A DNA stretch of 64,000 bases from an uncultured Pelagibacteraceae bacterium (GTDB lineage: Bacteria; Pseudomonadota; Alphaproteobacteria; Pelagibacterales; Pelagibacteraceae). Below are positions 8,520 through 18,147 of the stretch, in pieces (the stretch's first letter is position 1; each line of letters starts with the position of its first letter). The DNA lies in NCBI GenBank assembly GCA_902588585.1, contig CACIPQ010000001.1, positions 159,710-223,709 of the forward strand, given 5' to 3'. Below the pieces are notes generated by a model, which was not told the origin of the DNA, made no database searches, and saw only the letters and a program-made list of their open reading frames with translations. A program made the position numbers and the translations under genes.

Positions 8520-9187
8520 AAGAGCTTGTAAATATCAAATATTGGCTATTCGATCTAGATAACACTCTTTATTCAGGTGATACCAAAGTTTTTGACCAGG
8601 TGGATAAAAAAATGTCCAGATATATTTCAAATAAGCTTAATGTAAGTATTGAAGAAGCAAAAAAAATTCAGAAAAATTATTTTCACGAATATAATACAAC
8701 ATTAAATGGAATGATTAAAAACCATAAAATTGATGCACAAGAATTCTTGGATTTTGTACACGATGTTGATTTGAATTTTTTAAAAAATGATAAAGCTTTA
8801 GAAAAAGAATTAGGTAAAATAACAGATAAAAAAATAATTTTTACCAACGGATCTAGGGCTCATGCTGAAAATGTTACCAAAAGAATAGGTATTAATAAGC
8901 TATTTGATGGAATTTTTGACATTGTAGATTCGGATTTTGTTCCCAAACCAGCAATCGAAAGCTATAAAAGATTGATTGATAAATACAAAATTGAGCCACA
9001 ATATTGTATATTAGTAGAGGATATCGCTAGAAATTTAAAACCGGCACATGAACTAGGCATGAAAACTGTTTGGATTAAAAATAAAGAACCTTGGGCGGCA
9101 GAGTTTTCTAACGAAAGTTTTATAAATTATAGAGTTGAAAATTTAACGAATTTTTTAAAGGAAATTAATGAACTTAGAAAAAATTGA
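8516..9187 (+). CDS. HAD-family hydrolase, pyrimidine 5'-nucleotidase type
   Basis: A 223-aa haloacid-dehalogenase-fold phosphatase. Motif I is [13 protein letters not shown] with both catalytic aspartates, motif II is [11 protein letters not shown], the lysine is in [13 protein letters not shown], and motif IV is [16 protein letters not shown]. The alpha-helical cap after motif I and the overall pattern resemble the SDT1/pyrimidine 5'-nucleotidase branch found next to argB and dapD in Alphaproteobacteria. The physiological substrate cannot be told from sequence. It overlaps both argB and dapD. Confidence 0.85.
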   Translation: MKELVNIKYWLFDLDNTLYSGDTKVFDQVDKKMSRYISNKLNVSIEEAKKIQKNYFHEYNTTLNGMIKNHKIDAQEFLDFVHDVDLNFLKNDKALEKELGKITDKKIIFTNGSRAHAENVTKRIGINKLFDGIFDIVDSDFVPKPAIESYKRLIDKYKIEPQYCILVEDIARNLKPAHELGMKTVWIKNKEPWAAEFSNESFINYRVENLTNFLKEINELRKN

Positions 9188-9992
9188 AAAATCAATAAAC
9201 GAGGCTTTTTCTAATAAAAATAAAATTAATCAATCAGATAAATCGCTGAATAAATTAATTAAAGAAACAATTGACTTATTGGATTCAGGAAAAATACGGG
9301 TTGCTGAAAAAAAAAGTGGTGCATGGCAAGTCAATCAATGGATCAAAAAAGCAATCTTATTAAGTTTTAGAGTTAACAAAATGAAAGCCTCTAAAGGTCC
9401 TTATTCAACTTGGTATGATAAAATTGAGGGAAAAACTCAAGGATGGGACGAGAAAAAAATTAAGAAAGCCGGGTTTAGATATGTTCCAAATGGAGTAATA
9501 AGAAAAGGAGCGTTCATTGCAAAAAATGTTGTTTTGATGCCTTCGTTTATAAATGTTGGAGCTTATGTGGATGAAGGAAGCATGATCGATACTTGGGCTT
9601 CCGTAGGATCCTGTGCACAAGTTGGAAAAAATTGTCATATATCTGGTGGAGCTGGAATTGGTGGAGTTTTAGAACCCATGCAAGCCAATCCAACAATAAT
9701 TGAAGACAATTGTTTTATTGGAGCACGAGCAGAAATTGCTGAAGGTGTTATTGTTGGAAAAGGATCAGTATTATCAATGGGAGTTTATATAGGAGGCTCG
9801 ACAAGAATTGTTGATAGAGCCACTGGTCAAGTTCATTATGGAAAAGTTCCTGACTACTCGGTTGTAGTACCTGGATCTATGCCAAGCAAAAACAATCCCG
9901 ATGGACCATCATTGTATTGTGTAGTCATTGTTAAAAAAGTAGACGAAAAAACGAGAAGTAAAACTTCAATCAACGATTTATTGAGAGACTAA
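9168..9992 (+). CDS. dapD: 2,3,4,5-tetrahydropyridine-2,6-dicarboxylate N-succinyltransferase
   Basis: DapD succinylates tetrahydrodipicolinate in the lysine/meso-diaminopimelate pathway, feeding peptidoglycan. The 274-aa length is standard. After a helical N-terminal domain, the left-handed beta-helix is visible as hexapeptide repeats ([47 protein letters not shown]-like). [10 protein letters not shown] and the [12 protein letters not shown] loop match the family. The start lies inside the HAD gene (20-base overlap), and dapE follows after seven bases, so the two succinylase-branch enzymes are co-expressed. Confidence 0.96.
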   Translation: MNLEKIEKSINEAFSNKNKINQSDKSLNKLIKETIDLLDSGKIRVAEKKSGAWQVNQWIKKAILLSFRVNKMKASKGPYSTWYDKIEGKTQGWDEKKIKKAGFRYVPNGVIRKGAFIAKNVVLMPSFINVGAYVDEGSMIDTWASVGSCAQVGKNCHISGGAGIGGVLEPMQANPTIIEDNCFIGARAEIAEGVIVGKGSVLSMGVYIGGSTRIVDRATGQVHYGKVPDYSVVVPGSMPSKNNPDGPSLYCVVIVKKVDEKTRSKTSINDLLRD

Positions 9993-9999
9993 CAAGCTC

Positions 10000-11139
10000 A
10001 TGCCAATAAGTGAATTAAAATTAGCTAAAGAATTGATTCGTAGACAAAGCATTACACCAAAAGATGCTGGGGTGATAAATCTTTTGGCAAAAAATTTACG
10101 CTCTCTTGGCTTTAACTGTAAAATAATAAATTTTAAAAATATTAAAAATTTATATGCAAAACTTGGAAAATCTTCACCAAATTTTTGTTATGCTGGACAC
10201 ACAGATGTTGTGCCTCCGGGAAATATAAGTGATTGGAGTGTTAATCCATTTAGACCGGCTATAAAAAATAACAAATTAATTGGACGAGGCGCTAACGATA
10301 TGAAAGCTTCGATTGCTTGTTTCGTTGCAGCAGTAAGCAAATTTAAAACTCAAAATAAAAAATTTAAAGGCTCAATAAGTTTATTAATTACCGGAGATGA
10401 AGAAGGAATTGCAATAAACGGAACTAAAAGAGTTGTGAAATATTTAAAAAGAAAAAGAGAAAAAATTAACTTCTGTTTAGTAGGTGAACCTACAAATCCA
10501 AATAAGCTTGGAGAAATGATTAAAATTGGAAGACGGGGAAGTATAACTGGAAGACTTACCGTAATTGGTTCTCAAGGTCATGTGGCTTATCCTCATAGAG
10601 CTAATAATCCTTCAAACACAATGATTAAAATTCTAAAAAGAATAAAAGAATTGAAATTAGATAAAGGAACAAAAAATTTCCAACCCTCTAATCTAGAGGT
10701 AACAAAAATTAATATAGACAATCATGCTGATAATGTAATTCCAGGCTCAGCAAATGCTGTATTTAATATAAGGTTTAACGATAAACATTCATCTGGTTCA
10801 TTAAAAAGAAAATTAAATACTATATTCAAGTCTATAACTAAAAAAGCAAAATGCAAATTTAGAATACAATATGAAGTTTCGGGTGAATCCTTTTTAACAA
10901 AACCCAACAAAACCACTTATATGATTCAAAATACAATTAAAAAAATTACCGGTATTAAACCTAAACTATCTACTTCTGGCGGAACATCTGATGCTAGATT
11001 TATAAGAAACATTGCGCCTTGCTTAGAGTTCGGTCTAGTAGGCAAAACTATGCATAAAGTAGATGAAAGTGTATCGATTTCTGACTTAAAAAAATTAACT
11101 AAAATATATCAAAATATTTTGGTAAGTTATTTTAAGTGA
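10000..11139 (+). CDS. dapE: Succinyl-diaminopimelate desuccinylase
   Basis: A 379-aa M20-family metallopeptidase that removes succinate from N-succinyl-L,L-diaminopimelate. Metal ligands and catalytic residues are visible: YAGHTDVVPPG (His, Asp), GRGANDMKASIA (bridging Asp), LLITGDEEG (catalytic and ligand Glu), LVGEPT, and SGGTSDARFI. The dimerisation domain lies between about residues 180 and 290. The pairing with dapD supports the assignment over ArgE or CPG2. The stop overlaps the next gene's GTG start by GTGA. Confidence 0.94.
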   Translation: MPISELKLAKELIRRQSITPKDAGVINLLAKNLRSLGFNCKIINFKNIKNLYAKLGKSSPNFCYAGHTDVVPPGNISDWSVNPFRPAIKNNKLIGRGANDMKASIACFVAAVSKFKTQNKKFKGSISLLITGDEEGIAINGTKRVVKYLKRKREKINFCLVGEPTNPNKLGEMIKIGRRGSITGRLTVIGSQGHVAYPHRANNPSNTMIKILKRIKELKLDKGTKNFQPSNLEVTKINIDNHADNVIPGSANAVFNIRFNDKHSSGSLKRKLNTIFKSITKKAKCKFRIQYEVSGESFLTKPNKTTYMIQNTIKKITGIKPKLSTSGGTSDARFIRNIAPCLEFGLVGKTMHKVDESVSISDLKKLTKIYQNILVSYFK

Positions 11140-12056
11140 AAACAGGAATTATAACTACAGACACTTATTTAAATCATGAAACAGGACAAGGTCATCCTGA
11201 GAGAGCTGACCGAGTTTCTGTTGTAATTCAAAATCTTAAAAAAAATAAAAAGCTAGCTTGGAAAAAACCAGGTAAATTTGACTCTAAATATTTAAAAATA
11301 ACTCATAATTCAAATTATATAAATGAAGTAGAAAAATCTTTTCCTAAAAAAGGTTTGTTTTTTTTAGATGGAGACACCATTGTATCTCCTGGAAGCAAAA
11401 AAGCTGCCTCAGATGCGGTTGGATCAATTATTGCAGCTATCGATAGTGTACAAAATAAAGAATTTAAAAATGCTTTTTGTGCTGTACGCCCGCCTGGACA
11501 CCATGCAGAAAAAGATAAAGCAATGGGGTTTTGTATTTATAACAACGTTGCTGTAGGTGCCTATTATCTTATTGAAAAATACAAACTAAATAGAATTGCA
11601 ATCATTGATTTTGATGTTCATCATGGAAATGGAACTCAGGATATTTTTTATGAAAATGAAAAGGTTTTATACATATCAACCCATCAATATCCTTTCTATC
11701 CTGGGAGTGGTTCAAATAATGAAAAAGGTAAACACAATAATGTTTTAAATATACCTTTGCCAGCTGGAACAAATTCTGAAGAATATCTAAACGCTTATGA
11801 GCATGTTTTAAAAAAACTCAAAGAATTTAAACCAGAGTTTGTATTATTTTCTGCAGGATTTGATGCTCACGAAGATGACCCTCTCGCACAATTTAAATTA
11901 AAATCCAAAGATTTTTACGAAATTACAAAAAGGACTTTGGAAGTTGCAAATAAAAGCAGTAACAATAAAGTGGTTTCAATTTTAGAGGGTGGTTACGATT
12001 TGAATGCATTAAAAGAAAGTACAGAAATGCATTTAAATGCTTTGATAGAAAATTAA
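11136..12056 (+). CDS. Histone-deacetylase-family (acetoin utilisation/acetylpolyamine) hydrolase
   Basis: A 306-aa zinc deacetylase of the HDAC/AcuC/AphA superfamily. The signature segments are HPERADRV near residue 20, AVRPPGHHAEKDKAMGFCIYNN with the paired active-site histidines, IDFDVHHGNGTQDIFY with zinc ligands, LFSAGFDAHEDDPL, and SILEGGYDL. Bacterial members deacetylate polyamines, acetoin-linked substrates or protein lysines; the substrate here is unknown. The GTG start gives translational coupling with dapE. It ends one base before the convergent truA. Confidence 0.88.
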   Translation: MKTGIITTDTYLNHETGQGHPERADRVSVVIQNLKKNKKLAWKKPGKFDSKYLKITHNSNYINEVEKSFPKKGLFFLDGDTIVSPGSKKAASDAVGSIIAAIDSVQNKEFKNAFCAVRPPGHHAEKDKAMGFCIYNNVAVGAYYLIEKYKLNRIAIIDFDVHHGNGTQDIFYENEKVLYISTHQYPFYPGSGSNNEKGKHNNVLNIPLPAGTNSEEYLNAYEHVLKKLKEFKPEFVLFSAGFDAHEDDPLAQFKLKSKDFYEITKRTLEVANKSSNNKVVSILEGGYDLNALKESTEMHLNALIEN

Positions 12057-12797
12057 TTAGTATTTTACTTTATCTAAATAAAGTCCATGTGCTGGAGCAG
12101 GAGGGGCACACATTGTTCTCTTTTTTGATAAAAATGCGCTTTTAAAATCATCTAAGTTCCACTTCCCTTCCCCTAAATATTTTAAAGAACCTACCATTGA
12201 TCTAACTTGTTGTTGTAAAAAAGATTTAGATTGAAAGATGAAAATAATTTTGTTTTTATTTTTTTTTACCATAGCTTTCTTTATAGTTTTTATTGGAGAC
12301 TTCGCTTGACAAGATGAAGCTCTGAATGTTGAAAAATTATGGGTACCCTTTAGAATTTCAGCGCCTTTTCTCATAACTTTTACATCAAGTTTCTTTTTAA
12401 TATGCCAGGCTTTATTTTTTTCTAAAACTAAAGATGAACGCCTATTAATAATAAAATATTTATAAATTCTTTCATTTGCACTGTGTCTTGCGTGAAATTT
12501 GTTTGGTCTTTTTTTTATACTAAGGACAGATACAGGGTATTTGCTTAAAAAAAAATTAATAGAATTTATGAAGATATTTTTATCAAGTATCTTTTGTTTT
12601 GTTTTAAAATGAGCTGACTGTTCGCTTGCATGAACACCAGCGTCTGTACGACCTGATCCTATGACTCTAATTTTATCTTTTAAAAACTTAGATAAAACTT
12701 TTTCTAAAACCTCCTGAACTGAAAGACCATTTTTTTGAATTTGCCATCCAACAAAATTCGTTCCTAAGTATTCAACATTAATTTGATATGTAAACAT
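12057..12797 (-). CDS. truA: tRNA pseudouridine(38-40) synthase
   Basis: A 246-aa enzyme that forms pseudouridine at positions 38-40 of the anticodon arm. The catalytic aspartate is in GSGRTDAGVHASEQ, preceded by the N-terminal YLGTNFVGWQIQKNGLSVQ. FSTFRAS and QQQVRSMVGSLKYLG near the C-terminus are typical of TruA. It is the last gene of a def-fmt-truA run and overlaps the fmt stop by one base. Confidence 0.95.
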   Translation of the reverse strand: MFTYQINVEYLGTNFVGWQIQKNGLSVQEVLEKVLSKFLKDKIRVIGSGRTDAGVHASEQSAHFKTKQKILDKNIFINSINFFLSKYPVSVLSIKKRPNKFHARHSANERIYKYFIINRRSSLVLEKNKAWHIKKKLDVKVMRKGAEILKGTHNFSTFRASSCQAKSPIKTIKKAMVKKNKNKIIFIFQSKSFLQQQVRSMVGSLKYLGEGKWNLDDFKSAFLSKKRTMCAPPAPAHGLYLDKVKY

Positions 12798-13717
12798 TAG
12801 ACTATGTTTTCGCCATGTTTTATCTTGTTACCAAGTAAAAATTGATCAATTTCCTGTCTACTTTTTCCTTCTTTTTGGATCTCAAGAATTTTTATTGATC
12901 CTTCGTTGCAGGCAATTGTTAGTTTATCATCTAGTGTTTTTCCTGGCTTTCCTTTTCCATTTGCTATTTCGGCTTTCCAAACTTTAAACCTTTCTTTTTT
13001 GTATTCAAACCAAGCTCCAGGGTTGGGATTAAGGCCATTAATTTTTGCTAATATTTTTTTTGCGTCGATGTTCCAATGAATCTTGCCTTCTGCTTTGCTA
13101 ATTTTTTTTGCATAGGTTGCTACGCTATGATCTTGTTCTTCAAATTTTGCAGTTCCATCTGCTATTTTATTTATAGAATCTAAAAGAGTCTTTGCTCCTA
13201 GCTGGGACAAAACCTTGGCCAATATTTTTGCATCTGTATTTTGATTAATTGAAATCTTAGCTTGAAGCATCACGGGGCCAGTGTCTAAATCTTCTGTAAT
13301 TTTCATTATGCTTACACCAGTCTCATTATCCAAATTCATAATCGATCTTTGAATTGGAGCGGCCCCTCTCCATTTCGGCAATAGTGATGCATGAACATTA
13401 ATAAATCCTTGTTTAGCTAGATTTAAAAATTTTTTTGGTATAATTTTTCCATAAGCTATTACAATCACAATGTCTGGGTTTAAATTTTTAATAAAGTTAT
13501 ATTCTTCATCTGAATCCAGCTTAAGTGGAGTTCTAACATTAAGAGAATTTTTTTTAGAAAAAGATTCAACGTCTGAAGGTTTTATTTTCTGACCTCGGTT
13601 AGCTTTGCTTGGTGGTTGTGAATAAACTGCTAAAATTTTATGGTTTGATTTTAATAGTAGTTCTAAAGTTGGAACTGCGAACTCAGGAGTTCCCATAAAA
13701 ACAATTTTTTGTGACAT
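12797..13717 (-). CDS. fmt: Methionyl-tRNA formyltransferase
   Basis: A 306-aa enzyme that formylates initiator Met-tRNA using 10-formyltetrahydrofolate. It starts KIVFMGTPEFAVPTLELLL, carries INVHASLLPKWRGAAPIQRSI with the catalytic Asn-His pair, then SIMKITEDLDTGPVM. The C-terminal OB-like tRNA-binding domain follows from about residue 205. The pairing with def is near universal because deformylase reverses this modification on the nascent protein. Confidence 0.96.
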   Translation of the reverse strand: MSQKIVFMGTPEFAVPTLELLLKSNHKILAVYSQPPSKANRGQKIKPSDVESFSKKNSLNVRTPLKLDSDEEYNFIKNLNPDIVIVIAYGKIIPKKFLNLAKQGFINVHASLLPKWRGAAPIQRSIMNLDNETGVSIMKITEDLDTGPVMLQAKISINQNTDAKILAKVLSQLGAKTLLDSINKIADGTAKFEEQDHSVATYAKKISKAEGKIHWNIDAKKILAKINGLNPNPGAWFEYKKERFKVWKAEIANGKGKPGKTLDDKLTIACNEGSIKILEIQKEGKSRQEIDQFLLGNKIKHGENIV

Positions 13718-13730
13718 TAAATTTCTGAAG

Positions 13731-14255
13731 TTAAACTACTATTCTTTCTAATTCTTTTTTTTGTTTTGAAAGTTTTTTTGTTATCATAGATCTTTTAAGT
13801 TTTGAAAGATAATCAATGAACAGTATTCCTTCTAGGTGATCTATTTCGTGTTGAATACAGGTTGCTAACAAGCCTTCTGCTTTAAGCTCTTTGAAATCAC
13901 CATTGTAATTCAAATATTTAATATGACATTTATCTGGTCTATCAATTTCAGCAAATTGTCCTGGAACAGATAAGCAACCTTCTTCATAGGTTGCCTGATC
14001 TTCTGATGTGAATACTTTTTCTGGATTAACAAAATACATTGGTTCTTTTTTTTCTGGATCCTTTGAAATATCTAGAACTATAATTCTTTTTGGTATTCCT
14101 ATTTGTATAGCGGCAAGACCAATTCCTGGGGCTTGATACATAGTCTCCAACATATCATCCATTATTTTTCTTATTGAATCGTCAACCTTTTCTACTGGTT
14201 TTGATTTCTGTCTTAAAAATGGATCTGGTTCCGTTAATATTTTTCTTATAGTCAT
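13731..14255 (-). CDS. def: Peptide deformylase
   Basis: A 174-aa iron/zinc hydrolase removing the N-formyl group from nascent proteins. All three motifs are present: GIGLAAIQIG, EEGCLSVPG with the metal cysteine, and CIQHEIDHLEGILFIDYL with the HExxH pair. The length fits the type I bacterial enzyme. It lies 13 bases upstream of fmt on the same strand. Confidence 0.97.
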   Translation of the reverse strand: MTIRKILTEPDPFLRQKSKPVEKVDDSIRKIMDDMLETMYQAPGIGLAAIQIGIPKRIIVLDISKDPEKKEPMYFVNPEKVFTSEDQATYEEGCLSVPGQFAEIDRPDKCHIKYLNYNGDFKELKAEGLLATCIQHEIDHLEGILFIDYLSKLKRSMITKKLSKQKKELERIVV

Positions 14256-14273
14256 ACGGTATTTATATATGAA

Positions 14274-16034
14274 TTAAACTCTTAAAGGTAGGGTCAGATT
14301 TAAAATTTGATTTCTTACTTTTTTTATTTTTCCTTTGTTTAGTAAGTTATTAATAAAATATAAAGTTTCAGGATCTAGATTTTTTATCTCATCACTGCCG
14401 ATTATTTCAACAAGTTTAAGCATAAATAAACCTATTTCTCCATTTTCTACTAGCATACTCATAGTCGAAGGAACCGTTAAATTTTTTGAAAGGCTCTGAA
14501 CGCTCAGATCTTTTGGGATTTCTATCCCGTCAGATGCTAGGGTTTCTAAAAGAATTATATCTTTAATTGAAAAAAAGTATTTCTTGTTTCTCTTAATTTT
14601 TTTATAAGAACTTAAAAAATCTTTATTTACTTTTTCTCTGTTTGGATCCTCTTCAGTAAAAATTTTTATAGCTTTTGACCTATGCAAGATTTTGTCATCG
14701 TATTTAATTTTTCCTATTTCATTGTTTTTTTCTAATATTATATTTTTTTCAACAATCTTTTTGTATTCTTTAGGTATATCGTCAGAATCCATGCCCTTTA
14801 AAGTGTTGCTTAAATTTTCTTTAAAAATATTAACCAATTTTTCTTTCTCAAATAAATCCTTTAGTAAAAAAAGTAACTTCAGCTTGTTTTCTGTGTTATC
14901 AGATAATAACATTTTTTGATAAATTAAAGCTCTCGCCTCATATCCTTCTAGACTTTGATGTGCTGTGGAAGCATTAATTAACTGTGTAATTTTAAAAGGA
15001 ATGGACATATAGATTTCAAAAATTTTTTCTTTTTCAAAGTTTCCTTCGTTTGCTGCTGCTTCATATTTTTTTATTGTTTCAGAGTCTTCCAGCTCATCAA
15101 TAACAATTAAATTTGAAGCAACTAAATATTTCCATATATTTTTATCTGTTTTTTTATTTGGCTCATAATTAAAACCTTCTATAGTGACAGATGATAAATA
15201 AAAATTTAATAAGTTTTTATCAGAGATTGTATTGTTAGGTTTGTCTTTCATTCCTAATAAAAATAAAATTTTATCATCAAAAAACTTATCGGAACGTCCT
15301 TCTTCTCTCAACAAATCAAAATTAAGTTGTGCTTCCTCTTTTTTTTCATTTAGAATCAAGCAATAAATTCTAAATTTTTCCAAATACTTATCTTTAATTT
15401 CTTTATTGATAAAATCTGCTTTTTTACATCCTTCTAAAATGTCTCCTGATGAAATATAAAAATCTACTAAAAATTTAATTAATTTTGATTTCCCATCAAA
15501 TTCTAGATTATTATTTAAAAAATTTTCAATAACTTCTATTTTGTTATTTTTTATTAACCAATTTATTTTTAATTTCAGAAATTCGCCCTCTGATAAATTA
15601 TTTTTTGGAGCGTAGGAATATGTCAAAATAGTATTTAAAAATATTTCTTCAGAAAATTTTGAAAGTTCAATTTTTTCGATTCTTTTTATAGCGTCTCTTA
15701 TAAACTCACCGTTGGTTTCCGACCACATCTCTAGACTTAAATCATTTTTTCCAGGATCATATAACCCTACCAACTTGACAGGCGGATCCTCGTTTTGATT
15801 ATCTAAAATTTGGATTTGCTCTTTTTTACTTTTATTTATTTTTGAAATATCGATTTTTGATTCTTCTTTAAGATTTTCTTCTTTTTTATTTTTTTCAGAT
15901 GATTTTGTATTGTTCTTCTCGCTCCATATATCAACCGGCTTTTCTTCTCCAAATGATAAGGAGCAAAAAAACATTGCTATAAAAAGAAAAATTAAAAAAT
16001 TATTATTTAAGTTTGATAATTTGATTGGTGACAT
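14274..16034 (-). CDS. Exported hypothetical protein (586 aa), helical-repeat-like
   Basis: I do not recognise a named family. Residues about 12-28 (FLIFLFIAMFFCSLSFG) look like a signal peptide. Next come a Lys/Glu/Ser-rich disordered stretch to about residue 75 and a motif VKLVGLYDPGKNDLSLEMWS. The remainder, about 490 residues, is almost all alpha-helical by composition with regular Leu/Ile spacing, suggesting a periplasmic helical solenoid. There are no membrane helices after the N-terminus and no catalytic motif I can see. It is encoded just upstream of def and overlaps the 60-aa membrane protein by 32 bases. Confidence 0.7.
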   Translation of the reverse strand: MSPIKLSNLNNNFLIFLFIAMFFCSLSFGEEKPVDIWSEKNNTKSSEKNKKEENLKEESKIDISKINKSKKEQIQILDNQNEDPPVKLVGLYDPGKNDLSLEMWSETNGEFIRDAIKRIEKIELSKFSEEIFLNTILTYSYAPKNNLSEGEFLKLKINWLIKNNKIEVIENFLNNNLEFDGKSKLIKFLVDFYISSGDILEGCKKADFINKEIKDKYLEKFRIYCLILNEKKEEAQLNFDLLREEGRSDKFFDDKILFLLGMKDKPNNTISDKNLLNFYLSSVTIEGFNYEPNKKTDKNIWKYLVASNLIVIDELEDSETIKKYEAAANEGNFEKEKIFEIYMSIPFKITQLINASTAHQSLEGYEARALIYQKMLLSDNTENKLKLLFLLKDLFEKEKLVNIFKENLSNTLKGMDSDDIPKEYKKIVEKNIILEKNNEIGKIKYDDKILHRSKAIKIFTEEDPNREKVNKDFLSSYKKIKRNKKYFFSIKDIILLETLASDGIEIPKDLSVQSLSKNLTVPSTMSMLVENGEIGLFMLKLVEIIGSDEIKNLDPETLYFINNLLNKGKIKKVRNQILNLTLPLRV

Positions 16035-16185
16035 CTTCTTTTACTTCATTTTGTGGAAACGGGAAATCTATCCTATCTAATAAATAAAAAGCCAAACCAA
16101 TAAAAACAATAATGAAAAAGCCTTTCAACAATACATTAGGAAAAGATGAGTCGTTTTTTGATTTTAATTTTAATCTCGGTTGCAT
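16003..16185 (-). CDS. Small single-pass membrane protein (60 aa)
   Basis: The ORF track gives 78 aa, but the better start is the internal ATG at 16185, giving MQPRLKLKSKND and 60 residues. A basic N-terminus precedes one helix (VLLKGFFIIVFIGLAFYLLD), followed by an acidic/polar tail, so an N-in, C-out anchor is likely. The 3' end overlaps the start of the exported 586-aa protein by 32 bases, implying coupling of the two envelope proteins. Function unknown. Confidence 0.65.
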   Translation of the reverse strand: MQPRLKLKSKNDSSFPNVLLKGFFIIVFIGLAFYLLDRIDFPFPQNEVKEDVTNQIIKLK

Positions 16186-16259
16186 AGTTGATAAAATATA
16201 TTTAAACTCAACAATTAAGACAAATTTGTGATAAATCAAATTAAAAATTTAGGTATAAA

Positions 16260-16769
16260 TTGAAAAAAAGCCTTATATTAACTGGAATGATGGGTGCTGG
16301 AAAATCTACTATTGGCAAGGATTTGTCAGGTAAACTAAACATACAATTCAAAGATATAGATAAAATTATTGAAAAAAAACTTTCACTTTCAATTGGGGAC
16401 ATATTTAAAAAAAAAGGAGAAGAGTTTTTCCGCAAAATAGAAGAAGAAGAAACGCTGAATCTCATAAAAGAAAGGAATGTCGTAGTAGCCCTAGGGGGCG
16501 GTGCCTTTATGAATAAAAAAATCAGAGAAGCCATAAAGAAACTATGTGTTTCTTTTTGGTTGGACTTAGAGCCTAAATATTTGTTTCCAAGAATTAAGAT
16601 GAACAAAAGAAGGCCTTTATTGAATAGTAAAAACTTAGAACAAGATGTGAAAAATCTTTATGAAAAAAGAAAAAAAACTTATTCGTTAGCAGATTATAAA
16701 ATTGATTGTAATTTAAAAACCAAAGAAGAAATAACTAAAGAAGTAGTAAAAATTTATGAAAATATCTAA
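16260..16769 (+). CDS. aroK: Shikimate kinase
   Basis: A 169-aa kinase that phosphorylates shikimate in aromatic amino-acid synthesis. The P-loop is GMMGAGKST at residues 9-17, with FKDIDKIIEKKL (shikimate-binding Asp), FFRKIEEEE (Arg), VVALGGGAF, and the lid MNKRRPLL. The start codon is TTG, 14 codons shorter starts being incompatible with the P-loop. It overlaps aroB by 14 bases, the usual aroK-aroB pair. Confidence 0.95.
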   Translation: MKKSLILTGMMGAGKSTIGKDLSGKLNIQFKDIDKIIEKKLSLSIGDIFKKKGEEFFRKIEEEETLNLIKERNVVVALGGGAFMNKKIREAIKKLCVSFWLDLEPKYLFPRIKMNKRRPLLNSKNLEQDVKNLYEKRKKTYSLADYKIDCNLKTKEEITKEVVKIYENI

Positions 16770-17865
16770 GATTCAAGTAAAAAATAAGAATACAAATTAT
16801 CCAATTTTTATTGGCAATGAAGCAATAAGTTTGCTCGGGAAACAAATTAAAAAATTATGTCCCAAAACAAAAAAAGTAGGTTTAATTTTGGATAAAAAAA
16901 TACCTTCCAAATACAAAAGTAAAATTAAAAAGCAAATAAAAAATTATGAGATCTATGTTTACGAATATCTTCCTAGTGAAAAACTAAAATCTTTCACTAA
17001 AGCCAATAATTTGATTGAAGATTTACTAAAAAAAAATTTTAATAGAAGCGATGTAATTATTGCAGCTGGTGGTGGAATAATCGGAGATTTTGCAGGATTC
17101 GTGTCGAGCATTTTAAAAAGAGGAGTAAATTTTATAAACTTACCTTCTACGCTGCTTGCTCAAGTGGATTCTTCTATTGGAGGCAAAACTGGAGTTAACT
17201 CGGAAAAAGGAAAAAATCTTATTGGTTCATTTTATCAACCAACGGCAGTTATTAGTGATGTTGGGCTATTAAAAAGTTTATCAAAAAGAAATTTAGTTTG
17301 TGGATTTGCTGAAATTTTAAAACACTCTCTTATTCACGATAGGAGCTTTTTTAAATCACTTAATAAAAATTCAAAAAACATATTAGAAAAAATGAATTTT
17401 GAAACAATCAAAAATGTTATTACAAAAAGTTGTAAAATTAAAATTTATTTTGTTAATAAAGATGAAAAGGAAAAAAGCAAAAGAATGATTTTAAATTTTG
17501 GTCATACCTTTGCTCACGGCATTGAAGCTGCAAATAATTATTCAAGAAGAATTAACCACGGTGAGGCTGTACTGATAGGAATGATTCTGGCAACAAGATT
17601 ATCTTTTAGAAAAAAAATATGTTCTTATACTACTTTAAACACAATTGAAAATTTATATAAAACTAACAATTTGCCTAAAAATTTAAAAGATTTTTTTTCA
17701 AAAAAAGATTTAAAAAAAATAGTAAACTTTATGGCAATTGATAAAAAAAATTATGATAATAAAATAAATTTAATTCTTCTAAAGAGAATAGGCAAAACCA
17801 CAGTTCCTGGAAGCTTTAAAATAAGCCTAAAGGAAATGAAAAATGTTTTGGAAAAAATCAGTTAA
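16756..17865 (+). CDS. aroB: 3-dehydroquinate synthase
   Basis: A 369-aa NAD- and metal-dependent enzyme that cyclises DAHP to 3-dehydroquinate. Motifs are IIAAGGGIIGDFAGFVSS (NAD loop), FINLPSTLLAQVDSSIGGKTGVN, GFAEILKHSLIHD (metal Glu), NFGHTFAHGIEA and INHGEAVLIGM (metal His residues). Length is typical. It ends seven bases past the convergent bolA stop. Confidence 0.96.
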   Translation: MKISKIQVKNKNTNYPIFIGNEAISLLGKQIKKLCPKTKKVGLILDKKIPSKYKSKIKKQIKNYEIYVYEYLPSEKLKSFTKANNLIEDLLKKNFNRSDVIIAAGGGIIGDFAGFVSSILKRGVNFINLPSTLLAQVDSSIGGKTGVNSEKGKNLIGSFYQPTAVISDVGLLKSLSKRNLVCGFAEILKHSLIHDRSFFKSLNKNSKNILEKMNFETIKNVITKSCKIKIYFVNKDEKEKSKRMILNFGHTFAHGIEAANNYSRRINHGEAVLIGMILATRLSFRKKICSYTTLNTIENLYKTNNLPKNLKDFFSKKDLKKIVNFMAIDKKNYDNKINLILLKRIGKTTVPGSFKISLKEMKNVLEKIS

Positions 17866-18112
17866 TTTTTATTTGTAAAGAATGAATTTTTGTTTCCATC
17901 TCATGTTTTAAAATATCTGTTATCTTTCTATGAGACTCAATTGTGTCCAGCGATTTCAATAAATCTGATTCTATTATTATTTTTAAGTGAACTTTTTTTT
18001 TGTGAAAAGAATTATGGTGCTTGTGTTTATGGGTGTTGTCAATTATTTCTATCTTCTTAACCTGAATATTGTTTATAATTTTTTCTTTTATCGTTTCTAT
18101 AAAACTTTTCAT
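17858..18112 (-). CDS. BolA family protein
   Basis: An 84-aa single-domain BolA protein. The core I-E-I-x-D...H, then KKVHLKIIIESDLLKSLDTIESHRKITDIL and HSLQIKI at the end, fits the BolA fold. It is unusually histidine-rich in the loop THKHKHHNSFHKKK. BolA proteins bind [2Fe-2S] clusters together with monothiol glutaredoxins; this pairing cannot be seen here. It is divergent from the J-domain gene, with 35 bases between them. Confidence 0.88.
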   Translation of the reverse strand: MKSFIETIKEKIINNIQVKKIEIIDNTHKHKHHNSFHKKKVHLKIIIESDLLKSLDTIESHRKITDILKHEMETKIHSLQIKIN

Positions 18113-18147
18113 TAAATGACTATTGTACTATATAATAAAATATTATC

